A DNA stretch of 64,000 bases. Origin: Phytophthora colocasiae (lineage: Eukaryota > Oomycota > Peronosporomycetes > Peronosporales > Peronosporaceae). Position numbers and translations under genes: made by a program. Of this stretch, positions 43,601-54,113 are shown piece after piece. Under the pieces are notes generated by a model, which worked only from the letters and a program-made list of their open reading frames with translations, searched no databases and had not been told where the DNA came from. The first letter of the stretch is position 1. Every line of letters starts with the position of its first letter. The stretch is from NCBI GenBank assembly GCA_018806915.1, contig JAGKQI010000059.1:1488001-1552000 (forward strand). Reading direction: 5' to 3'.

Positions 43601-44672
43601 CAAGCTGAAGCTCCCAGTGTCTGCCAGAGATTGGTTTAACCAGCTTCCGAAGAGCGTTTCCCGTGACTGGAAATAATTATCGTCGGAGTTTCGCAGGCGC
43701 TATTGGAAGGCCCGGTCATCATACTCCGAGAGATATTTCACGATGGAAATGAAGAGTTCCGAGACTCCGTTGGACTTCTTCTATCGCCTGAACTCGGCCG
43801 CCGGAAAAGCTGAGGTGGACTTCAGAAAATCCTCCAGACGTCTGGAGAAACACGTTCTGAGGTACATCACCAAGCTGAAGGACGAGCGTCTGAAGATCGC
43901 GTTACAAGGCCGGAAGTTCAGGGGTATCTCGGACTTGGAATATGCTCTCCAACAGGACTAAGATGTCTGGCGAACTGCTGATCAAGATACTACGACCACC
44001 AGACATCGGGACTTCCGAGCGGACAATCTCCCACGCGGCCAGTTTAAGCCAAAGCGTATGGGGAAGACTTACGTCGCCCGAAAAGCAGACTCAGATGACT
44101 TGGAAGATGAAGACGCTGATGCCCGAACTCAAGAGAAGGACGCCAGAACCTCGGCGTCAGAGTATAACCGAGAAACGTCTGGTGTACAATCTTCGTCTGG
44201 TGTACAACCTTCGTCTGGTGTACAAGCTGCCTCTCAAGCACCTGGTGGTGCTGATTGGACTCAGACTCTGACAAATGAAGTCTACCGGGTCATGGACAAC
44301 ATGGGATGGCGACCGCCGCCCCAGTCTCCCAGAGGATCATCAGGTCAAGACTTCCAGCAGACACGTCGCGATAACCATGACTACTGGAACAAGTTCTGCG
44401 AGAAGTGTCGCCGCTCAGGTCACTCTGAAGAGAACTGTTGGCGAGACATCATCTGCGACCGTTGTCAGAAAAAGGGTCACCCGAGCAGGATGTGCCGAGT
44501 ACCGCCGTGTGAGGTTTGCGGAAAGGTGCACTCTGGGAGACCATGCGAAGACATCAAGACTCTGGAATCCCTCAAGAAACTAGCCCGTCAAGGTACACTG
44601 AAGGACCTGCCGGATCACCTACTGGAGAGACTCCTGGGTGACGAGGCTGACTCTGGGAAACAGTTAAACTAG
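40680..44672 (+). pseudogene. gag: Family B Gag, ~1,330 codons with five nonsense codons
   Basis: A single reading frame runs from ATG at 40680 (MATRQSKRLQG) to TAG at 44670-44672 with no frameshift, broken only by stops ending at 41327, 41489, 42902, 43676 and 43961. Where the other copy can be compared, 43674 replaces Glu and 42900 replaces Gln. Regions: an acidic Ser/Glu-rich N terminus with repeated SGE(Q)-type motifs, a long Arg/Glu coiled coil (~42340-42880), a basic linker, the gag core (~43480-43900; LRERVHWWERFVNMASQGAW, LKLPVSARDWFNQLPKSVSR) and three zinc knuckles (CEKCRRSGHSEENC, CDRCQKKGHPSRMC, CEVCGKVHSGRPC). This is unusually long for a Gypsy Gag. Confidence 0.85.
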
Positions 44673-44708
44673 CAAGCCCGTCGGATGGGGATCCGAAACG
44701 CGCCGGGC
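44663..44708 (+). promoter_or_regulatory. Putative -1 ribosomal frameshift signal, family B
   Basis: GTTAAAC at 44663-44669 lies in gag register as G|TTA|AAC and is followed immediately by the gag stop TAG. Six bases later a nested stem-loop starts: GCCCG (44676-44680) pairs with CGGGC (44704-44708), and inside it TCGGAT pairs with ATCCGA around GGGG. The pol frame is open in -1 across the site (KLASPSDGDPKRAGQG). G UUA AAC is a known viral slippery heptamer. The same elements occur in the copy at 6979-7025. Confidence 0.75.
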
Positions 44709-46043
44709 AAGGGACACCCCCAGAGTTATGTGTTCTAGTGTACGTAGGACCGGAGCTGAAAACAACCCAACCTAAAAATCAACATTGCATGACCGCTTTA
44801 GCTCAAGAATCAGCCATGTCTTCAGAAATTCCGCGTCTGAGAAACAGTTCATCGGACTTTCCGAGAGACTGTTCACCGGACTTTCCGAGAGACAATGAAC
44901 CGCCTCCGGACGACACAATCCAGTTTCGTCTGAAAGACGGAGAATGTTATGGCTGGTGGGAGGATCACTACCCTGATCCTGCAAAGCGTGATGTGGTTAT
45001 GGTACATGGCGCTGTCAATGATCATCGGACCAAGATTCTCCTGGACACCGGTGCGACTATCAACATCCTGAGTTACGACTTTGCGCGTAAGCTCGGACTC
45101 AGGCTCAAGTCACACAAACAAACAAGAGTGTCTGGGATGGGAGGAGTTCCGACGTACATTGGTGCCAGTGCTGAGATCAAGCTGACTCTCGGACCGAGAG
45201 TGGTTTACAATGTTGATGTCTGGGTTGCGAATATCGGCGAAGGTATAAACGTGCTATTGGGAATGAGATTCATGTTCGCCGCTGGTCTGAGGATCAGCGT
45301 TCGTGAGGGACTGGTATCTATGCCAGACGAAGTCGTGGTGATGATGTGCAGCTGGGAGCCTGGCGATCATATCGGCAGGAACAGGTCCATCAGACCAAGT
45401 GAAGCTGTACTCCTGAGGCCAGGTGAAGAATTTGTTGTTCGCATTGACTATGGTCCGACGAACCCACAACGAGAAGTCGTGTGGGCGGGACGTGGAGACC
45501 GTTGGGTGACCCAACTGATCTATGCAGCCCGGTTGTCCTGTGGCGGTGCGCGTGGTGAACATTTCTGACAAGAATACTTGGGTGAATGAATTTTCTGATG
45601 TTGCAAGGATTGTGGAGAATGGATTTTTCCCACGACATGGTCGCTTTGTACGGCCAGGCTCTGCAGCCTACCGTGACTGGGAAGTTTTGATTCTGGAGAA
45701 CACTCCGTCACCCGAAACGAAGAGACGTCTGAAGGCCGAAGCTGACTTGGATGATTTGATACCTCAGCCTCCGTGTGTGGATCATCCGGTGTACCCGTGG
45801 CCCACTAAGATCTTACAGCGCCCGAGGCTGAATAATGCTCGAGTACAGTTTGTGAGACCTGATTCGGTCCCACGAACAAAACGAGTTCGTTTCGCTTTGG
45901 ATGTGGCTACACAGACAGATGACTGGGTGGATGCCGGAAAAGAGGAGACTCGAGATACCGCTGTGGACACCGGAGATCTGGGATTGTCATCAGAGAAAAA
46001 CGACTCCGAAAGACTCTGGAACCACGTCTGGAATTCCGAGTAA
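44673..46043 (+). pseudogene. pol: Family B protease and linker
   Basis: The pol frame enters by -1 shift and contains a retropepsin-like protease (ILLDTGATINILSYDFARKL, INVLLGMRFMFAAGL) preceded by KDGECYGWWEDHYPD, and a downstream linker with VRVVNISDKNTWVNE and RHGRFVRPGSAAYRDW. A one-base lesion near 45530 (RLSCGG versus RSWSVAV in the other copy) and another near 46020 move the frame. Ser-Asp/Gly-rich repeats are common. Confidence 0.83.
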
Positions 46044-49018
46044 CATGGTCGAGGATGAAGTCACCCTGAGTGTTTCTGGTGAGCTGTTCATGGGAGATGA
46101 GGATCCGACAGACTGTTCATGGGACATTCCAATCCAGAGTATGCCAGGCACCCCTGTGGAAAAGCTCCGAGCCGAGTACGAGCGGTGCATGCGAGTCACG
46201 AATGAGGAGCTGGATCTGGAACCCGGTGTCTATATACGGGAAGGAACAGAGCTGCTCTCTCAAATACGTGACCAGCTGGTTATGTTACCTGAATTGGAAG
46301 ATTTGACTCCTGAATGCGACATCGACAAGGCTGACGTCGGAGTACCCGGGAAAACAACGCCGGAGATGGAGAGGAAACTCAGGGACATTCTGAAGTATCA
46401 TCGGAAAATCTTTCTGGGAGACGGCAAATCCGCACCTGCCCCGGCAAGGGGCGTGGTCTGTGACTTGGACGTGGGAGACGCTAAACCTGTTGCCCAACAC
46501 CCGAGGTCCGTCGCCCCTCACCTGATGATCAAGGTGTATGAACTTCTGAAGAAGCTCCTGGAGACTGGACTCATCGAGTACTCGACTTCGCCTTGGGCAT
46601 CACCAATAGTGATTGTTCTCAAGAAAAATGGTGTGGATATACGCATGTGCATTGATTATCGAGTGGTGAATGGTTTCATCCAGTTGTCGCGTTATCCGTT
46701 GCCCCTGATAGACGATCTGTTGATTGGTTTTGAGGCAGCACTGTGGTTTATGAGTCTGGATATGGCGAGCGGTTTTTGGGCTATTCGAATGACGGAGCGT
46801 GCAAGGCTGATCTCAGCCTTCATTTGCCCATTTGGACACTTCCAGTGGGTAAGAATGCCCTTCGGTCTGAAGAACGCCCCTCTGGTGTACCAGGCTATGC
46901 TGGATAACTGCCTGTGGGGGTTTGTGCGATTGTCACCTGAAGAAGAAGCCGACGTTGATCCTGATGTGTTAAAATTCCTGAAGTTAGAACCCCAGAACTC
47001 TGACGTACATGGTCTGATGTCTGGTGAACAACTTCAGAACTCTGATGAACACCTGCCAGGGGTTCCGGTGCTCACCGACCAAATGACTGTCTTTCAGAGG
47101 AACATCCCAGTCCCGTCCTTCATGGGACCGGTACTTGGTCGAAGTTCCTACATTGACGACATTGCTCATGGGACGCCCACCTGGGATCAACTCTGTGAAG
47201 ACCTGAACGCCTTGCTCTTTAGACTTAGATACTGGAATATTTCTGTGAGCCTGCCCAAGAGCGAGTTCGGGAAGCTAACGATTCCTTATCTGTCGCATGA
47301 GATCAGTGCTGAAGGACTGAGAGCCACGCCGAAGATCGTCAAAGGAGTAGAAGAATTACCGTTCCCTTTGACACTCAAGGGAGTACAGAGTTTCATGGGA
47401 AGTCTGAATTACTACAACAAGTTCATCGAAGACTTACCGGTGATCGCTGCTGTGCTCTACGAGTTGTCTGATGAACAGATTCGCGCCGGTCGAGATTTGG
47501 CTCGAGCTAAGGAAGCCTTTGAGATTCTGAAGCGCAAGATTGTCTCGACGCCGCTCCTCAGACATCCAGATCGCACCAGACCTTTCGTTATTATACCTCA
47601 TGCGAACCCGTGGGCTGCTTCAGCCGTCTTGGGACAGGAGTACAACGGAGTGATACACCCCGTACGGTTCACTGGACGTGTGCTGAATGAGGCAGAACTC
47701 CGGTATCATATCGCAGAGAAGGAAGTCATCGTGATCCTCAGGGTTCTGGAGAACTTTCGGGCTCTGGTAAACACGAGTCCCGTGATCATGGTGTACACCA
47801 GACATTCGGTGTTGAAGTGGCTCCTGTCATCCAATTCGGCTGATGGTCGAAACGTGAAGTGGGGATTGAAGTTGTCACATTGGAATTTGGAGATTCGCAG
47901 GATCCAGCGAGATGAAGATGGTCTCCCGGCTATTCTTGGAGCAGGCATCACACCCCGTGAACACCTCGATGAGGTCTCTGAAAACCTCATCCCCTTCAAG
48001 GGGCGAGTCAAGCCTCCAGCGCCCATTAGCGTGGAGATGTTAGAGGCTGACTACCGAGGTTGTGTTCTGAGCTTTGATGGTGCCGCCAAGACATCCACTC
48101 GCCTGGGAAGCTGCGGATGTGTGCTCTGGGAGCTCCCGGGGTGGAACATCCTGGGAGCCCAAGGGTTCGCTCTGAAAGACGTCACAGTGAACGACTCAGA
48201 ATACTGTGGTTTGATCAATGGATTGAAGTTGGCTTTGGAACGTGGTATCCGAGACTTAGTGGTTGTCGGAGACTCCCGTATCGCTATCCAGCAAGCTCAA
48301 GGTCTGATCAATTGTAATCAGCCGAACCTGCAGCGGAAATTGGCCGAGTTTGAGTCTCTGAAGATCAAGTTCCAGTCTCTGAAGCTAGTGCACGTGAAGC
48401 GTGAGTTCAACCAGGCAGCGGACTATTTGACGTCCAAGACCCTCGCTCTTGGCGAGTCTTGGCAGGTCCAAGACCCTGACGAACTGACTCATCTGAAACT
48501 GGTGTCCAAGATCCCAGAGAAGTTGATGAAGCCTCCCGAAGGGATGTCTTCTGAAGCTCCGGACGATGTTCACCAGACCTCTGGTGAACACGGTTGTACA
48601 CCGGAAATGGATGAACCAGGGCCAGAGTCTGCACCCCTGCCTCACGCTGCCAGGGTGCTTGCTGCCATCACTCGTGCACGCAATCAGGAAGAAGTAAACC
48701 TACCGGACGATGCAGAAGCTCGTGAACCCATGGGCCCATTGGAGTTTCAGGAAGAACGCTGGCGGCGGATCAAAGTCCACCAGACTCAAGATGTTCATCT
48801 GGCAGAACTCATCAAGTTCCTTAAGGGTGACGTGGAAGATCTACCACGACCCCGAGTAAAGGAAGCTTGCCAGGATTGCAGATGATTTCATCTTGGATTC
48901 CAGAGACGTTTTGTACCACCTCAGCCGTGCTACCAGGGAACGTCTGAGAGACATGGTTGATGAACTCAGACTTGTGGTTCCCAGAGACTTGCATGCTGAC
49001 ATGCTGCACTATGCAAGC
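46044..49018 (+). pseudogene. pol: Family B RT, two RNase H domains and integrase N terminus
   Basis: A long open frame (to 48885) with RT: ASPIVIVLKKNGVDIRMCID, MPFGLKNAPLVYQA, catalytic SSYIDDI (Asp-Asp at 47155-47160). About 70 residues of low complexity (46928-47139) are inserted before the YIDD strand. The first RNase H has His (47599-47601) where the catalytic Asp is expected (PHANPWAASAVL). A second RNase H follows with all four acidic residues: LSFDGAA (48076), DSEYCGL (48199), VVGDSRIA (48271), NQAADYL (48421). After a frameshift near 48880 the integrase N terminus (VLYHLSRATRERLRDMV) runs to HYA at ~49018, where the inversion begins. Confidence 0.88.
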
Positions 49019-49163
49019 AACTCGAAGCTATCGACTCAGCGGCGCGCACGCAGTGGGCCACAGCGTCTGCCGACACGGACTGGATGCAATTCGTGCCATC
49101 CGATCTCCGGAAACAAGCTCTGACGCCCGCTGAACGCGCCGAAATCCTGTCTCTCTGAAGCAA
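49019..49163 (+). pseudogene. C-terminal end of the family B antisense protein (in inverted block)
   Basis: Encodes the last ~45 residues (TQWATASADTDWMQFVPSDL, RKQALTPAERAEILSL) and the stop, matching 37520-37686. It reads plus here only because of the inversion. Confidence 0.8.
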
Positions 49164-49547
49164 GTACGCCAGAAGTCTGGTGTACTCTTCATGGCAACCC
49201 CGGGGAACTTCACTTCTTCTTCCAGAACAACTTAGTCGTCTGCATATCGTAGCGTGGTAACAATTCCAAATATAGTTCCCCGACGACCTTCTCCTTTAAC
49301 ATCCTCATATGTCGTTCAGTAATCTTCTTCTCATAGCATCATCATAATCCATTCGTAAAATTCCATCATACACACACAATCACAAAGTCATCTCCATACA
49401 AATTCACGTAATAATCACCATCTCTGGGAGTCACGTATCCCCGAAATCACATTTCCGAAAGACATGTCTCTCAGACGCCTCATCTCCGAAATACATCGTC
49501 TGGTGAACAATGATGTTCACCAGAGTTCTCAGAATAAGTGCTAGAGT
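49164..49547. other. Gap between antisense gene and pol 3' end (in inverted block)
   Basis: About 384 bp, nearly identical to 37687-38070. No ORF of its own. TCTGGTGAACA and TGTTCACCAGA face each other at 49498-49523. Confidence 0.7.
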
Positions 49548-50942
49548 TTAAACTCTGGGGTGATCGTCTCCAGCTTGCATTGCTTGGAAACGAGCTCGCG
49601 CTCGTGCGCTCTGACTGAACTCATACAATAAAGCGCCACAGTTCAGCTTTGACAAGGGTAGCCACTCTGTCTCATCGTAACCATTCCACTTGACCAGGTA
49701 CTCGCGAAGTCTCTTGGAGGTCCTGGTACGTTTACTCCACCGAGTGTCTAGTATCTTTTCCACTTCGTATTCATCGTTCTCGGTGTCGGGCTCCCAACTG
49801 TCTTCTGGTAACAGCGCTGCATCAAAGTCATCATCCTCATGGACATCAAGTTCCACAGTCGGTCTTCTGGGAAACAAGGCTCTCGGCTTCAGGCGACTTA
49901 TATGAACCCAAGGGTTCACACGATACCCGGTGTCCTCGACCTTCAGTTTCACACGAAAATCATCCAACATCTCTTCAATCCGGAAAGGGCCATGCCACAT
50001 GTGTGCGAGTTTCCGACTCAACCCCGTTTGTACCTTGGGGATGTATAGCCACACGGCATCACCGACGGCAAATCCGGACTTCAGACGCTCCGACAACTCC
50101 TTCCACTTTCGGGTCTGTTCTTCGGAACGCTCCCGCTTGGCCTTCTTCTGAAGTTCTTCAGCACAGGCTCGAGCGTAGCTGTAATCTCGTTGCATCTTCC
50201 GACGCCACTCATAAGCAGTACGCTCTTGTACACCAGAAGGCTTCGGACCAAGCATCGCGGACACAGTCCCATGAGCATCCCATCCGTGCACCAGAAAGAA
50301 AGGTGTTTCCAGACGGGTCGCATCAAAGGAAGTGTTCAACGCGAACATCAGACGTTCGGCGTGGTCATCCCAGTCACTTTGATCAGCTTCCGCGATGTAG
50401 GCCTTGATGGCGCGCACGACCGTCTGAACAGACCGCTCTTGCTGGCCGTTCGCCTGGGGGCGGTACGCCAGAGTCGCTCGCTGTCTGCTTCCCAGGAGGT
50501 CCCGGAAACACCTGAACACTTCACTCATGAACCGAGGGTCTTGATCATGGCGTATCAGGGAACTAGCTCCGAAGTTCCGGAAGACACGTTCCTCGTAGGC
50601 CTCAGCGACATCTTGGGCTGTAGTGATACTCATAGGCTTGCACATCACATAGCCTGAAAACATGTCTTGGAACAACAACAGGAACGTGTTGCCTCTGGCA
50701 GACTTTGGCATGTGCGTCACGAAATCCATGGACACCACTTCAAAAGGTTGACTGGGCTCAATGTTGCCGGGCGACGGTCCAGGATTCGGGGGACGCCCCT
50801 TGCCGCTAGCACAGTCCATACACTCCTTGACGAACCTTTCCACATCAGCGTACATACCAATCCAGTAGAACTCGGAGCTCAGCTTCTCGAACGTACGTTT
50901 GATTCCCTGGTGAGCACCCTGGTAATCCCCATGAGCAGGCAC
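49548..50942 (-). CDS. pol: Family B integrase with chromodomain, 464 codons (in inverted block)
   Basis: An unbroken frame. The integrase zinc-module end (GAHQGIKRTFEKLSSEFYWI, CMDCASGKGR) is followed by the catalytic core with the first Asp in VVSMDFVTHMPKSARG, the second in RHDQDPRFMSEVF and the Glu in YRPQANGQQERSVQ, then AERLMFALNTSFDATRLETP, the C-terminal WHGPFRIEEMLDDFRVKL module, HISRLKPRALFPRRP and a chromodomain (YEVEKILDTRWSKRT, REYLVKWNGYDETEWLPLSK). The enzyme inserts element DNA into the genome; the chromodomain probably directs it to modified histones. The first residues are fused to other sequence by the inversion edge, so this copy is cut from the rest of pol. Confidence 0.9.
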   Translation of the reverse strand: MPAHGDYQGAHQGIKRTFEKLSSEFYWIGMYADVERFVKECMDCASGKGRPPNPGPSPGNIEPSQPFEVVSMDFVTHMPKSARGNTFLLLFQDMFSGYVMCKPMSITTAQDVAEAYEERVFRNFGASSLIRHDQDPRFMSEVFRCFRDLLGSRQRATLAYRPQANGQQERSVQTVVRAIKAYIAEADQSDWDDHAERLMFALNTSFDATRLETPFFLVHGWDAHGTVSAMLGPKPSGVQERTAYEWRRKMQRDYSYARACAEELQKKAKRERSEEQTRKWKELSERLKSGFAVGDAVWLYIPKVQTGLSRKLAHMWHGPFRIEEMLDDFRVKLKVEDTGYRVNPWVHISRLKPRALFPRRPTVELDVHEDDDFDAALLPEDSWEPDTENDEYEVEKILDTRWSKRTRTSKRLREYLVKWNGYDETEWLPLSKLNCGALLYEFSQSARARARFQAMQAGDDHPRV

Positions 50943-51889
50943 TTGGGACCTCCGATGTCACGTGCACGTGGGTCCTGCCAGATCCATGGGCAATATTTGT
51001 CCGGGACCTTCCAGATACCAGGCTCGAACATGAGCGTCTCCGGGAAATCCTTGTGCTTCAGAATCTTGGATACTGTCCCTCGATATTGGCGTAGTAGAGA
51101 CGCACGTCGGAGCCCACGTTCCTTGTGCTGTTCACCGGACAGTAGGTCATCGTCGGGATCCATTATCACCCAGTGAGTGCGTTCCCACAGCGCTTGGGCG
51201 TGCTTGCGCATGAGAGACGCGAGTTCTTCGATGTCCGCCTGAACCAAGGGACAGAGGTCTTCACGCCGGTGAAAGTACAGCTCGGTCCGGCGGTTCTGGT
51301 ACATAACGTCCCAGGGCGCTGGCACTTCGTCCAGCAGAGCTTGGTATTTCTTGGAATTCCAGCGTTTCTTCAGGCGTGCCAGACTGTGTCTGTGGGGCTC
51401 GAAGTCTGGGAACCCGGGAGTCTGCCCGATGGCCGTCTTGGTATCACTGGTCGGCTGGACCGGGATACCGTAGTATAGCCACGATGAACAATGTGTGTCC
51501 GGGGCCTCGATCGTCAGCAACTCCTTTGGTGTCAGCGACTTGTACGACTTGGACACCAGACGTGACTTCCGAAGTTTACCAGAAGATCGCTTGCCCGAAG
51601 AACTCTCAGACGACTTGGAGCCTTGAGACTTCTGTTCTTGGGACTAGACTTGGGAAACCACCGGACTTCTTGCTCTTGGGACTTGACGAGGAGGTGCCAC
51701 CGGACTTCTGACTGCTTGACTTGGACCTGGATGCCTCGTGTACACTACCCCGCTTGGACTTCTTGGTGGGGGATTATCGGACCCGAGTCATCTGAATCGC
51801 AGGACTCGTAGTCTCGTGGACGCTTGTTACACGCCATGCGAATGACCATCAGACTCATCGTCGTCAGAGTCATCGCTGTTGCCGCTCGA
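50943..51889 (-). pseudogene. Family B antisense protein, C-terminal extension
   Basis: Continuation of 51890-54058 beyond a TAG that is also present in the 34951-37686 copy. It holds the basic/acidic NKRPRDYESCDSDDSG segment, a Ser/Lys-rich stretch, and from about 51556 the conserved domain LTPKELLTIEAPDTHCSSWL ... KYCPWIWQDPRARDIGGPKCL. Frame changes near 51600 and 51780 separate the parts. The last ~45 residues lie across the inversion at 49019-49163. With them the whole antisense gene would be about 1,080 codons. Confidence 0.72.
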
Positions 51890-54058
51890 CTATTCGTCGT
51901 CTGACTCACTGTCGCTGGATGCAGATTCTTGTTCGCCAGACTCCTTGAAGTCCGAGTCCTTCTGAGGGTCATCCTCTGTGGACTCAGGCTCACTGATGGG
52001 ATACGGGACGTGAGCATCCAGTGCCTCCCAGACCGGTGGCTCCACATCGTTCTTCTGAAGACGGCGCAGTTCCTCCTCAGCCATCTTGTAGTACGTCTCT
52101 GGGACGTACGAGGTCCACGGGGTCTGATTCAGCTTGCGCCAGTACATCATGCTCACCAGCATTTGTACCAAGGGGCGCCCCGTGAACAGGCTGTGGGCAG
52201 GCTTGTCCGTGCGAAGCCACTTCATTGCAGTCTCGTAGGCAATACCAGCGAGCAGAGCCAAGCGCAAGTCCGGACGAACTTCTTCCCAGACGACTCCAGC
52301 CGGCAACGTGGTGTGAACTGCGTCCTTGGACACCGGAGACTTGGCGTTCGCCGGACGCACTGAATCGATACCAGGCGTGTAATTCTTGGAGCGGTCCTGA
52401 GGGACACGAACCCGATGTTTCCCAGAAGGTCTGTTAGGCTTGAGTGGTGGAGAACCGGAAGATTTAGCTGACCTGGTGGGCGACCCAGACTTGTTCACCG
52501 GGCGAGTGTCTGACTTCTCGGGGCCGCCAGCATGTTCACCGGAGACCTTCACTCCACTGCCAGCACCCGTCAGATCCAGCACTTTGGCTGATTTCTTGGC
52601 CTCCGCAGCTTGATCGAAGCGAATTCTCGCCAGACGCTTGGAAAAGTCAGGAATTTCCACCTTACGCTGATCCATTGCAGTCACATTGATGATGGTGTCC
52701 CAGTCTTTAGGCGGCGCCTTGCCCTCTTGGAAGTTCACCAGAAGCTCCCGAAGACGCACCCAGCTGCCGTTCAACTCCCCGTGTTCAAACAAGTACTCCA
52801 GAAAACCCCAGGAGTCTGTGGCTGTGGTCATGGGGCGAGCCTTCAACAACCGGACCTCCGCTTGAAAGTCCGCCAGGCGTTCCTCTAAGGTCGCTTTCTC
52901 GGACTCCAGAGCATCTATCTGGTCCTGATAATGGGCCGCGAGGTTCTTGGACTCCGCGTTCACACGATCTTCGATCTCACCAGCAGTACGCCGGGCGTCC
53001 AGCACTTCATGACGCCAATACTGGCAGTTGAAGACCCACTGACGCTTGAGATCTTCAGACTCGTTCTGGATAGCGACCGTGTCCACCAGAGACGTGTTGC
53101 CCTGGGACTCAACTTGAAGTCGAAGCCGACGGTGAGCGCCGGCCATCTGCTTCAGATAGCCGGATGTCTTGTACACCCGCTCGGCGAGGCGCTGATGAGG
53201 GAGGTGCAGGAGGATTGCCGCCAATTCCCGGAGGACGTCAACGGATCCCATGTGTGCCTCAAGACTCATGCGGTTACGACTGTCCACGTGAGGAACGAGC
53301 ATCTGACTCTCGGTGAAATCGGGAATCACACGCTCAAGCTCCGAGACGTCTGCTGCCGTGAAACCTTCAAGGCCCACCAGAACGCTTGGACCACCATAAA
53401 TGTTTGCTATGTGGTTACCCACACGGAAGTCCTCGGCATACGCCGGGACACCAACCAAGAACGGCTGTCCTTCAGGCATTGGCTCGGGATCCACCCAGTT
53501 GGAAGGGACGTCAGACTTCTCTTCGACCAACGGTTGTTGCCCAGGCCCAAACAGATCGTCCACCTCGGTGGTGGAGAGAATGTGGGGGCCTCTGTGAAGC
53601 GAAGGCAAGACGCCAGGAGTCGAACTCGCAGTAGCGGAAGCTGTAGATGTGTCCGGCATGTGCACGTGCTCATCGCCGTCAGCAGCATCAACGCCCTGCT
53701 TCGGAGCGGCGGACGCGCTCGACTGTGAGGCTGGGGCGCTTGAGCTGCCACCAGATGACGCGGCATTGCCACTATCATCACCTCGCGATGCCGTGGATGC
53801 CGAAACGGGCCCAGTGCCCGAGGCGTTGCCACGAGTGGGAACCATGGGGGAACTCATGGCTGCAGGATCTTCTTCCGAGGTGTGCGTCACAAAGGAAATC
53901 GGGATATGGCCGTCTGTGGGATACGACAGTTGGCTATTTCTGAGTCTGATGGAATCAGATTGAGCGACAGGACGCCAGAGACTCTGAAACCCCGGAAGTT
54001 TTGAGAGCGTCACAGCTACACTATGTTCACGGGACCTCTGACGTACTGGCCTGGCCAT
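51890..54058 (-). CDS. Family B antisense protein, 722-codon ORF
   Basis: An intact ORF on the strand opposite gag-pol, starting 55 bp from the 3' LTR. No family is recognised. The N terminus has LPGFQSLWRPVAQSDSIRLR, then a Ser/Ala/Thr-rich stretch, VDDLFGPGQQPLVEEK, a module GNHIANIYGGPSVLVGLEGF, a coiled-coil stretch (YQDQIDALESEKATLEERLA), GFLEYLFEHGELNGSWVRLR, a basic linker, VWEEVRPDLRLALLAGIAYE ... PLVQMLVSMMYWRKLNQTPW ... VPETYYKMAEEELRRL, and an acidic end. No signal peptide or membrane segment. The basic patches and acidic tail suggest a nuclear, chromatin- or RNA-binding role, but that is inference. It would need an antisense promoter, perhaps the palindromic TATA in the LTR. Confidence 0.75.
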   Translation of the reverse strand: MARPVRQRSREHSVAVTLSKLPGFQSLWRPVAQSDSIRLRNSQLSYPTDGHIPISFVTHTSEEDPAAMSSPMVPTRGNASGTGPVSASTASRGDDSGNAASSGGSSSAPASQSSASAAPKQGVDAADGDEHVHMPDTSTASATASSTPGVLPSLHRGPHILSTTEVDDLFGPGQQPLVEEKSDVPSNWVDPEPMPEGQPFLVGVPAYAEDFRVGNHIANIYGGPSVLVGLEGFTAADVSELERVIPDFTESQMLVPHVDSRNRMSLEAHMGSVDVLRELAAILLHLPHQRLAERVYKTSGYLKQMAGAHRRLRLQVESQGNTSLVDTVAIQNESEDLKRQWVFNCQYWRHEVLDARRTAGEIEDRVNAESKNLAAHYQDQIDALESEKATLEERLADFQAEVRLLKARPMTTATDSWGFLEYLFEHGELNGSWVRLRELLVNFQEGKAPPKDWDTIINVTAMDQRKVEIPDFSKRLARIRFDQAAEAKKSAKVLDLTGAGSGVKVSGEHAGGPEKSDTRPVNKSGSPTRSAKSSGSPPLKPNRPSGKHRVRVPQDRSKNYTPGIDSVRPANAKSPVSKDAVHTTLPAGVVWEEVRPDLRLALLAGIAYETAMKWLRTDKPAHSLFTGRPLVQMLVSMMYWRKLNQTPWTSYVPETYYKMAEEELRRLQKNDVEPPVWEALDAHVPYPISEPESTEDDPQKDSDFKESGEQESASSDSESDDE

Positions 54059-54099
54059 GATGCTCAGTTTGGAGAAAGTTCCGCACTGACGAATTATGA

Positions 54100-54113
54100 C
54101 CAGGAGGGGCGGT
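54100..54113 (+). promoter_or_regulatory. Polypurine tract, family B
   Basis: AGGAGGGGCGG lies immediately before the 3' LTR start TGACACG, confirming plus as the sense strand. The same tract is at 19160-19173. Confidence 0.7.

Larger units (their letters stand above)
49019..50950 (-). other. Inverted ~1.93 kb block within the family B element
   Basis: Left edge: plus-strand integrase (LHADMLHYA) joins the antisense protein's C terminus read on plus. Right edge: minus-strand integrase (AHGDYQGAHQG) joins the minus-strand antisense protein at IGGPKCL. Turning the block over restores both genes at once, each on its usual strand. The edges share short identities (GCAAGC; GTGCCTG) with the partner sequence. 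Confidence 0.85.

Noticed and set aside
49019..50950. Two separate colliding elements at 49-51 kb
   Set aside because: A single inversion restores both pol and the antisense gene exactly at both edges, which is simpler.
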